DNA of 64,000 nucleotides, from the NCBI RefSeq assembly GCF_015706575.1, contig NW_024037076.1:21890898-21954897 (forward strand). The letters run 5' to 3'. The notes below the pieces were generated by a model that did no database searches, was not told the DNA's origin, and saw nothing but the letters and a program-made list of their open reading frames with translations. The number at the start of each line of letters is the position of its first letter. Within the stretch, counting starts at the first letter, position 1. Made by a program: the position numbers and the translations under genes. Below, piece by piece: positions 12,779-25,426 of this stretch. The stretch comes from Patiria miniata. Lineage: Eukaryota; Echinodermata; Asteroidea; Valvatida; Asterinidae.

Positions 12779-13000
12779 CTAGAATCCTGACAACTTTGAC
12801 TGATCATATCTGATAACCTCCAGACCAGGAAGCTCATTACTGTTAGCATAGATCATCCCCGAAACATCCCATTCACAATCGATCACAACTTGACATGGAA
12901 TCTCCATATAGAACCTTGCATACCAATATTGTACACCAGCATGAAGATATTGCTGTGGCTTCTTATCTTTGAGATTGATAATTAGACAAGAAATATATGT
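12779..13000 (-). CDS. Unrecognised antisense ORF or exon within the E-protein intron
   Basis: On the minus strand an open frame runs from an upstream stop at 13001-13003 to a TAG at 12779-12781. Its last 60 residues look strongly protein-like: they include QQYLHAGVQYWYARFYMEIP, then VVIDCEWDVSGMIYANSNEL, and end KLSGF. There is no ATG near the start of this convincing part, and the minus strand has a TCTCAAAG acceptor-like site near 12975, so it may be a terminal exon of an unseen gene, a processed fragment, or part of a mobile element. The family was not recognised. It lies opposite the large E-protein intron. Codon composition and the Trp/Tyr/Cys content are unlike the chance ORFs nearby. 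Confidence 0.4.
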   Translation of the reverse strand, partial: TYISCLIINLKDKKPQQYLHAGVQYWYARFYMEIPCQVVIDCEWDVSGMIYANSNELPGLEVIRYDQSKLSGF

Positions 13001-13195
13001 TCATGTTTAGGTGTTTTCTTGTCAATTCCTTGTTCAATCCACATAGATCCTGCAGCCGATTTCACAAAACTGTATGCAAAGGCGCAAGTCTACTTGCGCC
13101 ACAATTTATTACGTAAGTTGCACAACATTTCACGCTGGGCAACATTTCAGTTATGACAATTTCACCAAAGTTTTATAGTGCGCAAAAGAATATTG

Positions 13196-14415
13196 AGAAA
13201 TTCCATTAGAAAGTGGACATGACTGAAAAATAGAAAATTTATGAAATCTTCACAACTACAAGCATCACAACCTCAAATGCGGTATCAAATTAATGGGACA
13301 TTAACTTTTTAACTTTAATATGGGCAATTCCATGATAATGTAACGGATGTTACATTCAGAGCCTAATGACCAATTTCAACAACAAATATTTGTTGTCAAA
13401 GCAACTATATTCAGTTCATCTCTAGCTTAGGCCTTGATGTATAACATCACATGATTAATGTTGTATTGTGGTTGAATTACTTAATGAGATTTAAGCATTG
13501 TAAACGACCATTACGGATGTGACGCATTTTAACGTAGGTTTTGAATTTCAGTACTCTCTGATAAAAGTCTGTAAAGTTTCTTACACAAATTTAATGAAAT
13601 AACTAAACTAAGTGTTAGATATAGCTTTACTCTATAAAAACACCAATTACATTGTAACATTACGAATGTTACTTGCCAGAAATCAGCTTCACACACGTGA
13701 TAAAAAAACATAATGAATCAGGATATTTTAAGTTCTGTGTGTTATATTTTATAAAATATGAACCTTTCTCCCTGCCTTAAAAACAAAAACCTCACAATAA
13801 GTTTGCATTTTGCATGTGAAAACAAGATGCCAACATGACTACCTAAATCGATAACTGTAGCCCCAAAGTCACTTTTTATGACCCCCAAAAACCGCAACAT
13901 TTGACCACATTCTATCTCACTGGCACACCACTCGATTATAATAGATCTGTTGGTCCCCTTAAATTGGATGTACCAAACTTGAGGTTGTGATGCTTGCATT
14001 AAATGTAGTTTTTGAAGTTTTCATACATTTTCCACTTTTCAGCCATGTCCACTTTTGTGTGGAATTGTCCTTGTACCAAAGGTGGGTGGGCAAGCTGTAA
14101 TGTGAGTTACCAAATTCATCCCTCTAAAAATTGTATTATTGATTATATGTTGATATATGACTTACACCCTAATGATGCACATGTAAGGGCACTAAGCAGA
14201 TTTTTCAATCAGTGTACCGTACAGTATGAGGAAACTTTTAAATGCAAGGCATTTAAAAAGAAATTCTATATCCTTTTCTTTTGGCTGTTTTTTTGTGTGT
14301 AGTTTTGTCACTTAGTTCAAGGGATCTTCTGGGAGAAAAATCTACCCTTCATGCTTTGACTTCATAGAGTTGACGGAATACCCCCTCTAAATTTCGAGTT
14401 ACCATGGAATTGCGC
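13196..14415. repeat. MITE of the GGGCAATTCCATG family interrupted by another copy
   Basis: 13196-13310 matches the first half of copy 1 (ACTACAAGCATCACAACCTC, GGTATCAAATTAATGGGACA). 14071-14415 matches its second half (GTACCAAAGGTGGGTGG, then ACCATGGAATTGCGC). Between them 13322-14070 is a complete related element beginning GGGCAATTCCATG and ending GTGTGGAATTGTCC, lying in the opposite sense. The simplest reading is insertion of one family member into another. Confidence 0.6.
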
Positions 14416-14430
14416 TATTTTGTGAATGGG

Positions 14431-14576
14431 AATAATAGTGTGGTGGAGCAGTTTTCAATGTGTGGTTTGAAACTGATTGGTGGCCTGGTCGCTGATCAGC
14501 TCAGGCCGTTATCCGCAACCAGGCCCCACACCGGTTATAAACCAGACGTTTAAAACTGCTCTATCAAACTATTATT
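14431..14576. repeat. Palindromic element
   Basis: Left AATAATAGTG...GGAGCAGTTTT is mirrored on the right by AAAACTGCTC...ACTATTATT. The interior has a second inverted pair (GTGTGGTTTGAAAC against GGTTATAAACC-type). Non-coding. Confidence 0.5.
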
Positions 14577-14651
14577 GCCTTATTTTGTACCACCAATATA
14601 ATGCGCTCTCGACCAATAGGAATGATTAAACTGTCCAAGGTGTTTATGAAT

Positions 14652-15278
14652 AAGGGAATAAATGTGTGCTCCGGAGGTTTTTATCACTCGTTTAATACCG
14701 CTTAGAGTCTGGGTGCTGATAATTACCCGAGCCGGAGGCGAGGGTAATTATCAGCACCCAGACTCTAAGCGGTATTAAACAGAGTGATAAATACCGACCG
14801 AGCACATATTTATTCCCATTCATAAATACCTTATCCGTAAAAAAATATCAAATAATTCGTTCAAAAAATCCCGATTTTGTTCAACAAGTTCACTTCATGC
14901 TTTTTGAAACATCCCTCTAGCAAAATAATGGAGTGTTCAGCTGGCGAGTAAGATGTAAACAACCCTTTTATGGAGATTGACGCGCGCGTAACATGTTCTG
15001 CGCGATGTCACGCAGAACGCACCTGGGGCGTTGCGTTTTGAATTTAGAACTATAAAATTCTGACTCGCTTGTAGTGTTGCGCATGCCTACGTGAGGATTG
15101 TGAACGTTCAACCAATGAAACGGTAAGAGGCACTGGATTTTAGGAGTCCACATTTTATTGTGACACTGGAAAAGTGTTTAAGACCAGCTAGCCATGTCTT
15201 TATCATCCGTTTAAGACCGGCCACGTGACGGGCTCTCGACCAATAGGAATAGCTAAACTGTCTGAGGTATTTATGAAT
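14652..15278. repeat. Hairpin-bearing interspersed repeat, copy 1
   Basis: Starts AAGGGAATAAATGTGTGCTC and ends GGTATTTATGAAT. Its first 170 bases form a very long palindrome, with arms AGAGTCTGGGTGCTGATAAT and its reverse complement around a GAGCCGGAGGCGA core. The second half carries GCGCGATGTC and CTCTCGACCAATAGGAAT. A nearly identical copy lies at 47835-48464, differing at only a few percent of bases by eye. Short related end segments lie at 14596-14645, 15229-15310 and 21000-21440. Confidence 0.7.
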
Positions 15279-16046
15279 GTTCATTAATAAATACCTTGGA
15301 AAGTTGATAGCTTCTGATCGGTCGAGACTCGATCACGTGGGAGTGCATTAACGGTGATATAAAGACCGGCTTCAAAAAACGAGCGAATAAATGGCCCCTG
15401 AACCAGTATTGATCCAGCATCATACTGTAACCTAAATGATTGGCCAGATATACAACAGTCCTATGGTAGCTTGTAACAATACAGCAGTACACATGCGCAC
15501 AACTACCATCGCGTGAAGACTTACGCACTCGTATGCAACACAGTTGCTATGCGTACGCGGAATAAGTCTTCACCATAGATTTAGAATATAAGGACTGTTT
15601 CTAATTTTGTATGGTCTTCACACGACATGTTCGTACTGAAGATAATAATACGCTTACGACGAAAGCATGGATCTGCGATTTATTTTCTGTAAATACGTCG
15701 CACACGGACCTATTTCCTTTTTCTAAACTGAGCATCTCTGTAATTCTGGACACAAGGAATAGTAAACGAAATTCCAGCTTCCTCCGTCAGGTAAAAATTT
15801 GAAAAAAATTGTTGTAATTTGTTTCGCTATGGCAGCAGAAGTTCATACTCTGGACATCAGTCATAATGCAATGCAGCTAGAGGAATAATGCATTGAAGAG
15901 ACAGGGTAGCATATCACACTCATTTAGCTAAAATATGGCCCCTTGACATGAACACAAAAAGTCTGGAAATATCGCAGGTGAAAAAGTCACAAAATTGGAG
16001 CATTTTAACTGTTTATTTCCTTAAAATTATGATAAATAATAAATGA

Positions 16047-16664
16047 CCCGGTTGGGGGATGGCCGCTGTTAAAGCTATAGTGCATCATTTGCAGCCATCC
16101 GAAAAGTAACTGGCGTAATTATTGTTGAAAAACATACTTGGTTGAAAGATAGTAAGGGGACTAAACTCCCTGTGAAATTATTCTATCTGGCAAGCTGTCA
16201 TTTTGAAGTAATCAACGAAAGAAGGCCTTTCCAACGGTGCTTCTTAAGACGCACCATAGGAAATTTAAATTAGTAGTTCGTTTTGTTATTCGGCAAAGCG
16301 CGCGCAAGCATTGGCACGACGCACGCGCGGTTGCTATAATTCGTCAGATCAGTGCGCGACATCGCGTAGCTGCGATCAGCTCAGTGAGAACATGTCTCGG
16401 ACTCTGAATTCAGGCCCAATTCAAAACATGATTCAGCAACTTTTGATTTGAAATTGAGATCCTAGCATGCTGTTTTTCTCGGAATATACAGCTGAAGCTG
16501 AGCTGAAAGCTCATCAGGTTAGTTGTTCAGTATCCTTCATTAGATTTTGAGCACTTTTGTTGCTTCAAACGAACAAAATGCACAAATTACAAATGATGGA
16601 CTATATCTTTAATGGACCGCACCCTTCGGCTTGGTCCGTTAACAGCGGTCATCCCCCAACACGG
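16047..16664. repeat. Palindromic element holding a TTAA-flanked MITE
   Basis: Outer arms are GTTGGGGGATGGCCGCTGTT (from 16051) and AACAGCGGTCATCCCCCAAC (to 16660), an almost exact inverted pair. The inner MITE occupies 16069-16612. The short right remnant between them is itself a hairpin (GGACCGCACCCTTCGGCTTGGTCC). Confidence 0.6.
16069..16612. mobile_element. TTAA-flanked MITE, 'AGCTATAGTCCATCATTTG' family, copy 1
   Basis: TTAA lies at both ends, followed inward by AGCTATAGTGCATCATTTG and, inverted, AATGATGGACTATATCT. A second copy in the opposite sense is at 30484-30995. TTAA target duplications are typical of piggyBac-type transposition. No transposase is present. Confidence 0.65.
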
Positions 16665-16772
16665 CCATTATCACGTAGTGAAGACTGGGTCCTCTCACTG
16701 TTGTTCCTAAATTAATATGGCGCACACAAAAAATCCAACCACTGTCTGACATGCATTGTACCAGTATGTAGG

Positions 16773-17250
16773 ATGCGAAAGCTACTTGATTGTCTTTACT
16801 GTTGCAATTCAGATACTAGCATGTTTCTACAGAATATACATGACATGGATATTGGTCTTGAGCGATACATGTTCATGAGCACTTCTACATGCACATGTAC
16901 ATCAAGAGTGGTACAAGTGGCAGCAGTCAGAAGTCAGTTGAGGCCATCAGTCACATCAGCAAGTCCAGAAAGGTTTGGAATAGGAGCCAATGCCAAGCAC
17001 ACCTGTACAGGTGCACTCTTGACAGGAAGCAATATGCATATCAGATCATCCTATATGGCCATGGGCAAGCCTTCCAAATCAAGTCAAGCATTTCAACTAC
17101 CTACCTTCTACACGAACCTGGCAAGATATACATGTATAGCGGAAAGAATGTAGTATCCTGCTGCCACTTTTTTCCAATCAATTTTGAATCCCCGGCCCCA
17201 ACAGGTTTAAAAAGGGGCCACATTTATTTTGGGCGGTTAGAGATGTAAAA
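16773..17250. other. Two overlapping open frames, not recognised
   Basis: Two + strand frames (16773-17153 and 16889-17248) are open together. Neither shows a recognised domain or splice signals, and both run through ACATGTAC-rich sequence. Probably non-coding; a repeat-derived fragment is possible. Confidence 0.2.
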
Positions 17251-17449
17251 GGGGGACAGCAAAGTTTGCAATTTTATTTTTTAAATCAGATTTTCTTTAA
17301 ATTTAAATTGAATTTTTATTTTTTTTAGGCCACTCCAATTTTAGTAGTTACCCGACTAGTATTGTCCGTTTTTTCCCCTGCCCTTTTCTCTCTCTCTGTC
17401 CTTTCTGCTTCTCTTCTGTGGATACAATGTTACATGTAGTTATTCAATG

Positions 17450-17562
17450 AACATCCATGAGGTCTTGCCAGGAATCAAACCTGACCTGGACTCTGGAGAA
17501 GAAAGAAACTGTCATGAATTAAATGCACCAGTCTTATCCACTCGACCATGAGCGCTTGTTGC
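17450..17562 (-). repeat. tRNA-derived SINE-like fragment
   Basis: On the minus strand, TGGTCGAGTGGATAAGACTG resembles a class II tRNA A box, and GGTTTGATTCC resembles a B box about 70 bases on. The presumed acceptor stem (GCGCTC side) does not pair with the 3' side (CAAGACC). It is therefore a tRNA-derived repeat or decayed tRNA, not a working tRNA gene. Confidence 0.4.
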
Positions 17563-18890
17563 CGGTGAGAGTTAATTTGATATACTTAAGGTGCCCATTG
17601 AATTAAGGTGAGGTCAAGGAGAGGTCTTAATGAATATTTAATAAATTAAAAATTCATGTTTCAATTAAATGTTCATGAATGATGTATGGTTAAGTAGATT
17701 TTTTCCAAACTTGATCAAAGGGGTAAACATCTCGCGTTGAATCAACACTCCTTAGTTTTGTGAATGCGTTAACCTGTTGGATGTTCTGAATGTACATGTA
17801 TATACATACACAGGCATTGGAAGTCAGTTAGTGTGCGTAGATTTGCCCCGATGCTGCTTAGCAGTAGCACTAGTTAGCAGAAGATGGACAGTAGCACGCG
17901 GTCATGGAAAGCAAGTTAACTATGAAGGTTCTATGATGGCGTTTGGCGAGTTTGAGTCAAACTACTAAGGAATCAAAGAATCAATGAAGCAGTGAGGGCC
18001 TAGGAGCAACAATTCTCCAAGCTACAAAATAATGAGGAGTGTTTAACAAAAAATTAGTATGTGATAAGTCCATACTTTCTGTATGTGTCTCGGGGTTGCT
18101 GTTAGATCCTTGGATCCGTAGTCTACGTGTAGGTGGGTTTTCCATCTAAACTTTCCCTTGAAAAAAATCCTCCAAAGCCACATCAAGTTAATGGGGGCAA
18201 TTTCAAAAAATGATAATAATCAGTCCAAGCCCTGGGGTTCCGTAAATAAAATGGATTTTACTTTTCCGCCCAAGTTGAAGAAAAACATGAGGTAATGTCC
18301 ATGCGACCTACATACCTCCATGATAACAAGTTCTATACTCTGATGGGAGTGGCTCGATCCGCACATGCATGGTAAAGGTGTGGACCACAACCCCAACTGT
18401 TTGTATACATTTGTTTTCCTTTCAGGGAGGCTATGGGTATTATCCATTATGGTGGGAGAAATCGAAGTTTTCAAAATCGGTTATCATAATTTTTTTTTCA
18501 AATCGAATAACAGTTATCTGATTTTACTGGAACTTTCCATTCAGCTCTCAGTCATACATTTAGTCATTTGCCTACAAAATAATGAGTGAGGTGCTGCATG
18601 CAATACCCTCTACGATAATTGGGTATTGTTTGCAGGATTCAGTAAAAAACACTCTGATCAGTCCAATGGGCAGGCTATTCATGAACCAAGAAGACCATAC
18701 ATGTTAGCGTCGGTGAGTGAATGCAGATTCAGTCAGAGACCATGGAGCAAATTGGTGGGTGCTCCAGATATTTTTTTTAGCTTGTGTCACAAAAATGACA
18801 AATAGTAGAATTCAAACCGTAATAGTAGAATCAGACTGTATTGTTAAAAATTTGGATATTAATCCGACCACTATTTATCAGTAAACTTGG
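17563..18890. other. E-protein intron, non-coding
   Basis: No exon, RNA gene or well-defined repeat was recognised. Short ORFs at 17777 and 18220-18589 have no coding character that I can support. Confidence 0.3.
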
Positions 18891-18914
18891 ATAATTAGGC
18901 TTGTCTTTCTAAAA

Positions 18915-20045
18915 ATGTTTTCGCATCGGGAGTGTTTAGGAGAAACCTTAAAAATTGAATCAGAGAGCTATATCAACCTTAATCCTAGACACGTTGACGA
19001 TGTTAAATTTATTCACCATTATTCTAGAACTAAAGCTTTTCATGAGTCACTTTTTGTCAGATTCCCCCGTTTGTGGAACACCCTGCCCGCAGACGTTGTG
19101 GATAGCCTGATCTTTGGTCTGAACACTTTCATTGCTAAAATGAGGGTACACTGGCTGACTCCTGGTGTGAACTACATGTCACCCTAAGTTTTGTACAGAT
19201 GGGACTTTGCTAAACCTTGCGTGTTTGTTTGCTTGTTTGTTTGTTTATCTTGCTTGGGGCTTTTGTCTGTATGCTTGTGCGGTCGTTGCTTGTTTCCTGG
19301 GTCGTTTCTTCGTTAGTACGTTTGTCTGTTGGGTTGTTTGTCTTCCGTCTGTCTGTCTGGCTGTCTGCTGGGTGGGAGGACTGTTTGTCAGTCCGTTTGT
19401 TTATTTGTTGTTTTTCCCTTTGCTTTTTGTTTTTGTCTTGTCTGTTTTGTTTTGTTTTTGCTTCTTGTCTGTTTCCTTTCAGAGGTTGTGTTTTTTTGTC
19501 TGTGGGGTCACTTGTTTCTTGTTGGATTGTCTCTGTGGAGTCTGTTTTTGGGTGTTTTTTTGGTCAAGTTGCATGTCTTACGTTTGTCGGGTAGGGGTCT
19601 GTTTGTCGGTCGTTTAATTTTTTGTCTGTCTTCCATGGTCTTTTTTTTTTTTTTCCTTGCTTTTTCTTGTTAATATGGTGCAATACATAAAAATTAAAAA
19701 AAAAAAAATCCAGGAATTTGTGCTATTTTAAAGGGTTTTTCTTTTTGCCCATGGGATTATGTATTATAGTGTGAGTCTGTTATAACATTTGTGTTTTTGC
19801 AAAATAGGGTTTTTAGTCATGCTATGGGAGAGCTACTTGACAGTGATTTAGTTCACATTTTAACAATCCCGCAGGGGTGTGCAATTATCTTGGTGTAAGT
19901 GTCTTAGTCTTTTTGTATGGTTTAATGTGTATTTTTAAACTTATGTCTTTTTTTGATGTCTATACTGTGTGTAATATTATTATTATTTTTGTTTTACCCA
20001 TTGTAAATTTAACCCTGCGAAATAATAAATGAAATGAAATTTAAA
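18915..20045 (+). mobile_element. 3' end of a non-LTR retrotransposon (LINE)
   Basis: 18915-19187 reads as the C-terminal tail of a LINE ORF2. It contains HHYSRTKAFHESLFVRFPRL followed by WNTLPADVV and a later FIAKMRVHWL, matching the usual 'R-x-F-x-x-R-LWN-x-LP' ending. A TAA closes the frame at 19185-19187. A long T/G-rich 3' UTR follows (19200-19680, TGTTTG/CTGTCTG runs), and the element ends in an AAATGAAATGAAAT tail near 20040. The reverse-transcriptase core is absent, consistent with 5' truncation. Confidence 0.7.
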
Positions 20046-21002
20046 AAAATGATCTGCTTACGAATGGGATACGCATGTGGCTTGGAAAAAACGTGCTGAT
20101 TACAATGCCATTTTGTTTAGTTACACAAGACCCACTCAAAATTTAGATCTGAGATACATATTGCAAAACATGTGCCCAACGAAACATCCATGCACAGCAT
20201 ACGTACGCCTGTCTCGCATCACAACAATTAGCTATGTGTAAAGTGTTCTTTCAGCATTTGACGAATGCAAATCACATAGGAATGTGTGTGAATTAAATTT
20301 GTTTTGCTGAAAGAACGCACACCGTTTTTGTGATCCTTGGCAGAACTTTAACATGGTGGTTGTCTTTAAAATTCCGTGAGTGATTTGAATGATTCTCGTA
20401 CTAAAAGAGAGCTTATGAATCGGGCTTTCATATCCTAGATTTTGAAAGTGCCAGCAGAACTTCACTAGTTTCGGTTTTTTTCTCACCCTGTACACTTCCA
20501 ATGTTTTGCACGTATGTACATGTACAATGTGTTTAGTGAAATCCTTTTTGAAAATTGTAAGGATCTTGGCATGAATTAGGTGAACTCAAACAGTTTTTCT
20601 ATTGTTTTGTGTCTAAAAATAGTCGTACAGATCCACATTAGTCTAAAAATGTACATGTACCAGTATGGTGACTTAAACTGGTGAAAAACAGAGGACTTGT
20701 ATCATGTGTGAGCCATGTATTTCAGACATTATACAATCAAATGGACTAAATTACAGTGAAATTGACCAAATTGCCCATGCATTGTGTTTAATGAGCTTTC
20801 CAAAGGCAAGGTCCATTATTGATCGGTCCTGTTTAAATGTATATTTATCCATTTTAGGACTACAATAGATAAACTGAACAATCATTTGGTATTACATGTA
20901 TGTTTATTATTATTACACTCAAAACAAAGTATGTACCTACAACTGTACATACATACATAATGGTATCATGTACAATAAATGAGATTCATAATGTAAGACA
21001 GT

Positions 21003-21440
21003 TTACCCATTCCTATTACATGTAGTTGAGAGCCCGTCACGTGGGAGGTTTTAAACCGGTGATAAACCACTGCTGCGTTCTGAACCACATCGCGCAGTAC
21101 ATACCGCGCACGCGCCAATCTGCATATAGAGGAGATATTTAACACTACACCCTTGAGGCACATACCATAGACGTGGCGAGAGTGGTGTTTCATGAAACAT
21201 GAAAAAAAAATTATTGAACAAAATTGTTGGAAATTTGTGAACATTTGACTTGTTTTGACTTTTTGATCGGAAAGGTATTTATTAATGGGAATGTTTGGCA
21301 GGTATTAAACAAATTTCATGTGACACTGGCAAAGTGTTTAAGATCAGCCAGCCGGTGTTTTATCAACTGTTTAAGACTGGACACGTGACAGGCTCTCGAC
21401 CAATAGGAATGGGTAAACTGTGTGAGGTATTTATGAATGT
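21003..21440. repeat. Diverged TIR repeat related to 14652-15278
   Basis: Left TACCCATTCCTATTACATG...GAGAGCCCGTCACGTG is mirrored on the right by CACGTGACAGGCTCTCGACC...AATAGGAATGGGTA. The right end GAGGTATTTATGAATG is the same as in the 14652 and 47835 elements. About 440 bases, non-coding. Confidence 0.55.
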
Positions 21441-22151
21441 AAAATAATGTACATGTACATCAGAGGTCATCAGTTTATTCAAATGTCGGTCAACTCGATA
21501 CTGCTGGGTTTTGCAATTAACCATGAAATAATTTCAGTTCAAATTTACATTTACATTTGAAGATGCTGCATTACCAATGAAATCGAACAAATCTGTTAAT
21601 GTCAAGGTGTATTTATTTCAAATTACAAAAATGTAAGTGGAAAGATCAGAGTTTTCTATTAAACAAAAGTTATAAGTAGCGAGGAAATCCTTTAATACTT
21701 TTGATTTATTGTAAGTGAGCTTTGCAAGGCTTTCAGGTTACATTAAAAAAAAAATACAAAAATAGAGTCTTTCTCTAAATGGCAGTATATTTGTGTCCCT
21801 ATTCATCAAGGCTTGACTTCCACTGGAAATCTATGCATGACACAAATAGTACATGTGACATTTGCCTAGTAAATTAGACCTTTCCAACTGAACCAGAGAC
21901 AGTCTAGTGCTTGTACTTTTCATACTTTGTGAAATACGTGTAGTGACATACAAAAAAGTGATTTTCTTTTGTACAGTTTCAAATTTTCAAATAAAGACAA
22001 TACTTTGGTAATTGTAAGGGGGTTTCAAAACACCATAACGATACAACGTACCGATGGGAGTTCAATTTGAGCAACTGGATAAGTAACATGTATGAATACA
22101 TAGTTACATACCAGTTTGGGTGCTTTACATGTATGTCCATGCCCAGCATGG

Positions 22152-22684
22152 TTAAAGGGAATGTACATCATTGGCTTTTGCTGCAATTTTCAGAAAGGAA
22201 CTATTCGAGGGGTTAGTATAACAGATCAAATATTATTTAACTGACATGTTTGAAGTTTTGTCTTCGGAAATGCTTGAAAAACCAAGAAAAACAAAAATGT
22301 TTAAGTAGTCTGGTTCCCTGACTCCACTAAAGATAGAATGGATAAATTTATAGATGTCAGAAAATTTTAAGTTAAGGGGAACCAGTCTAGCTGGCCTGCA
22401 CCCGTTCATGAACATGTAACCAATAGCAAACAAAAGTTGGACTGAAAAAAATTGTTAATTCGGAGCAGTAGTTGCAAAATAGTTAGGTTTTTTCAACGGT
22501 GGTCGGCCGACCACCGTTGGAAATGTACACAAAAATACAATTTTCTTGAAAATGACTTGACCCCTTGTGCCATAATTTTACAGGATGCTTTAGGCTGGCA
22601 TTTACCAACATCCTAGTAAGGTATTTCGCAAAAACTTGGTAGTTTTATTTTTCGATGTTTGCAAATGTTGTATATTCCCTTTAA
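22152..22684. mobile_element. TTAA-flanked MITE, AGGGAATGTACA family, copy 1
   Basis: TTAA lies at 22152-22155 and 22681-22684. Termini are AGGGAATGTACATCA and, inverted, GTTGTATATTCCCT. A central palindrome, CAACGGTGGTCGGCCGACCA, sits at about 22495-22520. Copy 2 is at 52370-52901. The TTAA duplication again suggests piggyBac-type mobilisation. Confidence 0.7.
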
Positions 22685-25380
22685 TGTGACCAAAAAAACC
22701 CACTTTTTTTTCTATTTTGAGAGTTTGCAACCCTCAGTAAAAGGCTTTTCTTTTGGTCTGCTTTGGGCACAAAAATCTCCTCCCTGCAAGTAGACTACAG
22801 TAACGATGCTGTTGGGGGCGTAGGAACCACTCTACCTTGCAAAAACTGAATTATTGTTAAGCTGCAAGTAATTTGAAATTTGTAAAGTGATTGATTAACG
22901 ATGGCATTGAATCAGTAGGTAAAAAAAAATGGTCTTCAAATTATCCATACCTGTACACTTTTGATTTAAAATGGTCTCATGTTTTCAAACTTTGGAAAGT
23001 GACTAATGTCTTAAAAGTGTTTATACTCGTACAATGTACATGTACATGTATACTGTACATGTACATGTACAATGCTGAGAGTAAATTTCATTTCAACCTA
23101 CATGTACCTTACATGTACTTTACCGGTATGTCATGTATACACATCAATGCAGAACTGTTGATTTACATGTACATGTGTACCGGTATGTATGGATACCGCA
23201 CAGTGCTTGCTTGTATATCAATTGAACATCATTTTTTTTATGGAAGTGGAACATATTTTCCAATGTTTCTAACAAATCAACAAGTGCTTACGAATCCTTA
23301 CAATTCTTAATGATGAAACATACATGTACATGCACATCTCTTACATACGTGTACACATGTAATATATTTATTTACATGCTAATTCTGTTTCCTTTTGAAG
23401 AATTTTTTTCAATTGTGAATACTAGAGTGATGTGAAATTGTGAAATTTGTGTGTAGTTAACGTTTAGGTACAATAATAAAGTATTGCTCTCATGATAATT
23501 CAGAATTGAAGGAATTTTACTGCTTTAAGAGTGCTCTAATAAGCCTGTTGCACTTGACCTTTCATTTCTGAAACTGAGTGTCCAACAGGTGTAAATGTAT
23601 TGCATTTGTCTTGTTGAGTCCCTGTCCTTGTGAATAGTATTCAACATGTGGGAGTTGCTCTCAGCTCTCATCCAACACAGCTGTTGCCTCAACCTCAAAC
23701 ATATTGATTTTTCTTGCTGTTGTGTTTTCCTGCATTTTCTCACATCTCTGTAGTATTACCATCATTGTATGGTAGAGCAGTCAACCAACAAACTATAACC
23801 AAAAGCCTGAAGCGATATCTTATGGGATTTTAACAGATGTGCTTGGTCTCATCACAGGAATAACATGCAAAGAGAAAGAAAATAAATGAATTATTGACTG
23901 TTCATTTTGTACCGATATTATCCAAGTAGTAGTTTGATGGTAAGTCTTTGGATCGTCTTTGGAAATGATGACACATGTACATGTATGTGTCCAGCACCTC
24001 CAGTCATTGTTCTGTTTGCAGTGATTTTAGAAATCAACAGACAACATCTAACATTAACTGATGGTAACTGATCTAGTTCTTTCCTGTTGATTTCATTCAT
24101 TTCCATTCCACAATGTGAGTAGGTCCAAATACAGTGAAACACTGGATAACAGAGCCTGAAAGTAAAAGGTCAAGCAGCGAGCTTCCGGAACCCTTGAGCA
24201 GCCCGCCTATGGGCATTTTATACTAGGTTGCCCTTTCTCTTTGTCTATTTTTGACGATGATTTATATCAGTAATCACCCCAAGAAACATTCATGTTGGAA
24301 TTTTATCTTGGTATTCCTCAAGGAAAAAGGATGAGAAATCACTTGGAGATACAATATAGGTAAAAATGAATTCTACTTATGACCTTTCACATCCGGCATT
24401 TTTGTTCCTAGGTCTCCTTGTTCGTTCAGGTTTGTTTTCATATCGTGTACTTGTAGGAGAGCAAAAGTGTATAACGACGTGAACATTTACCTGCCTGCAG
24501 TCTTTAGGTTCTAGATTTAGTCGGGCTGGCTTGATTGCAGTCCTTATCAGCGGGCATTTTAGGTTTTTTTTGTAAATGCTAACGAGTCCTTCAAGTTTAC
24601 TAAAAAAAAATTGTAGTAAAAGATATTTTTAGTCTCCTATTTAAAATTCAGTTTTTACCCAATAACTTTGTACGAGTACACTAAGTTTCAGTAGTCCACA
24701 TGTATTTTAAGTGAGGGATCAATTTTTTGCACGATATTTCTCTTTCACGTCAAGTAATTTTTCAGCTTCCAATTTTACAACTTGGCCTTTTTCAGGGGAG
24801 ATTTTTTAAGAAATCAATGTACCAAAAATAATTGCAAATTTGAGAATTTTTGCATGTTAATTTTCCTATTCAAGGAGTCCATAAGTGGCGCCAGAGTAAA
24901 CTTTCAGGCCCTATTGCTTGGGCAAATTATTACAAATTCTGCTTCATTTAGGAACTGATCTAGTGTCCGGAAGTTTCACCAGGGACAGTTACGGTCACTC
25001 ATGGGTTCAATATACATTGTTATATACATGTACGTGCACACACAAAAAGAGCAAGGTTTTATATTTTTTATTTTTTTTTGGAGGGGGGGGGGGCGGATAT
25101 TGAAGTTACTATTGTAATTAATATGGAAATTAAAGGTCCACAATATGTTCACACATCAGTAATCCAGCGTGCGAGGTAAGTATCATAAATGTCAAGTCAT
25201 ATTTTGTTTCCAGTTGCAATGTACCGATACGTACTACATGTACCCGGTATGTGTCAAAAAACATGCCCTACTTTTTGTCCTACATGTAAATAACTCTGTT
25301 GATTACCAATGTAATTAAACCAAAATTCAGATCATGTAAACAAGGCATGACAAATTTTGTGGAGTGAGTTTTATCAGTTT
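22685..25380. other. E-protein intron, non-coding
   Basis: Contains an ACATGTAC-rich block at about 23036-23180 that is almost a (GTACAT)n microsatellite, and a poly-G tract at 25081-25094. Minus-strand frames at 23525-23743 and 23918-24142 were examined and not supported as exons. Confidence 0.3.
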
Positions 25381-25426
25381 TGTGCAAGGGTGATTTAAAC
25401 ACCATACGAAAAAAATATTCATTCAG

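Noticed and set aside
19207-19673. Cys/Phe/Leu-rich ORFs of 114-136 codons
   Set aside because: They are translations of a TGTTTG/CTGTCTG low-complexity tract in a LINE 3' UTR.
23525-24142. Two minus-strand ORFs with many charged residues
   Set aside because: An alternative frame in the first has an internal stop, the second runs through an ACATGTAC cluster, and neither has splice support.
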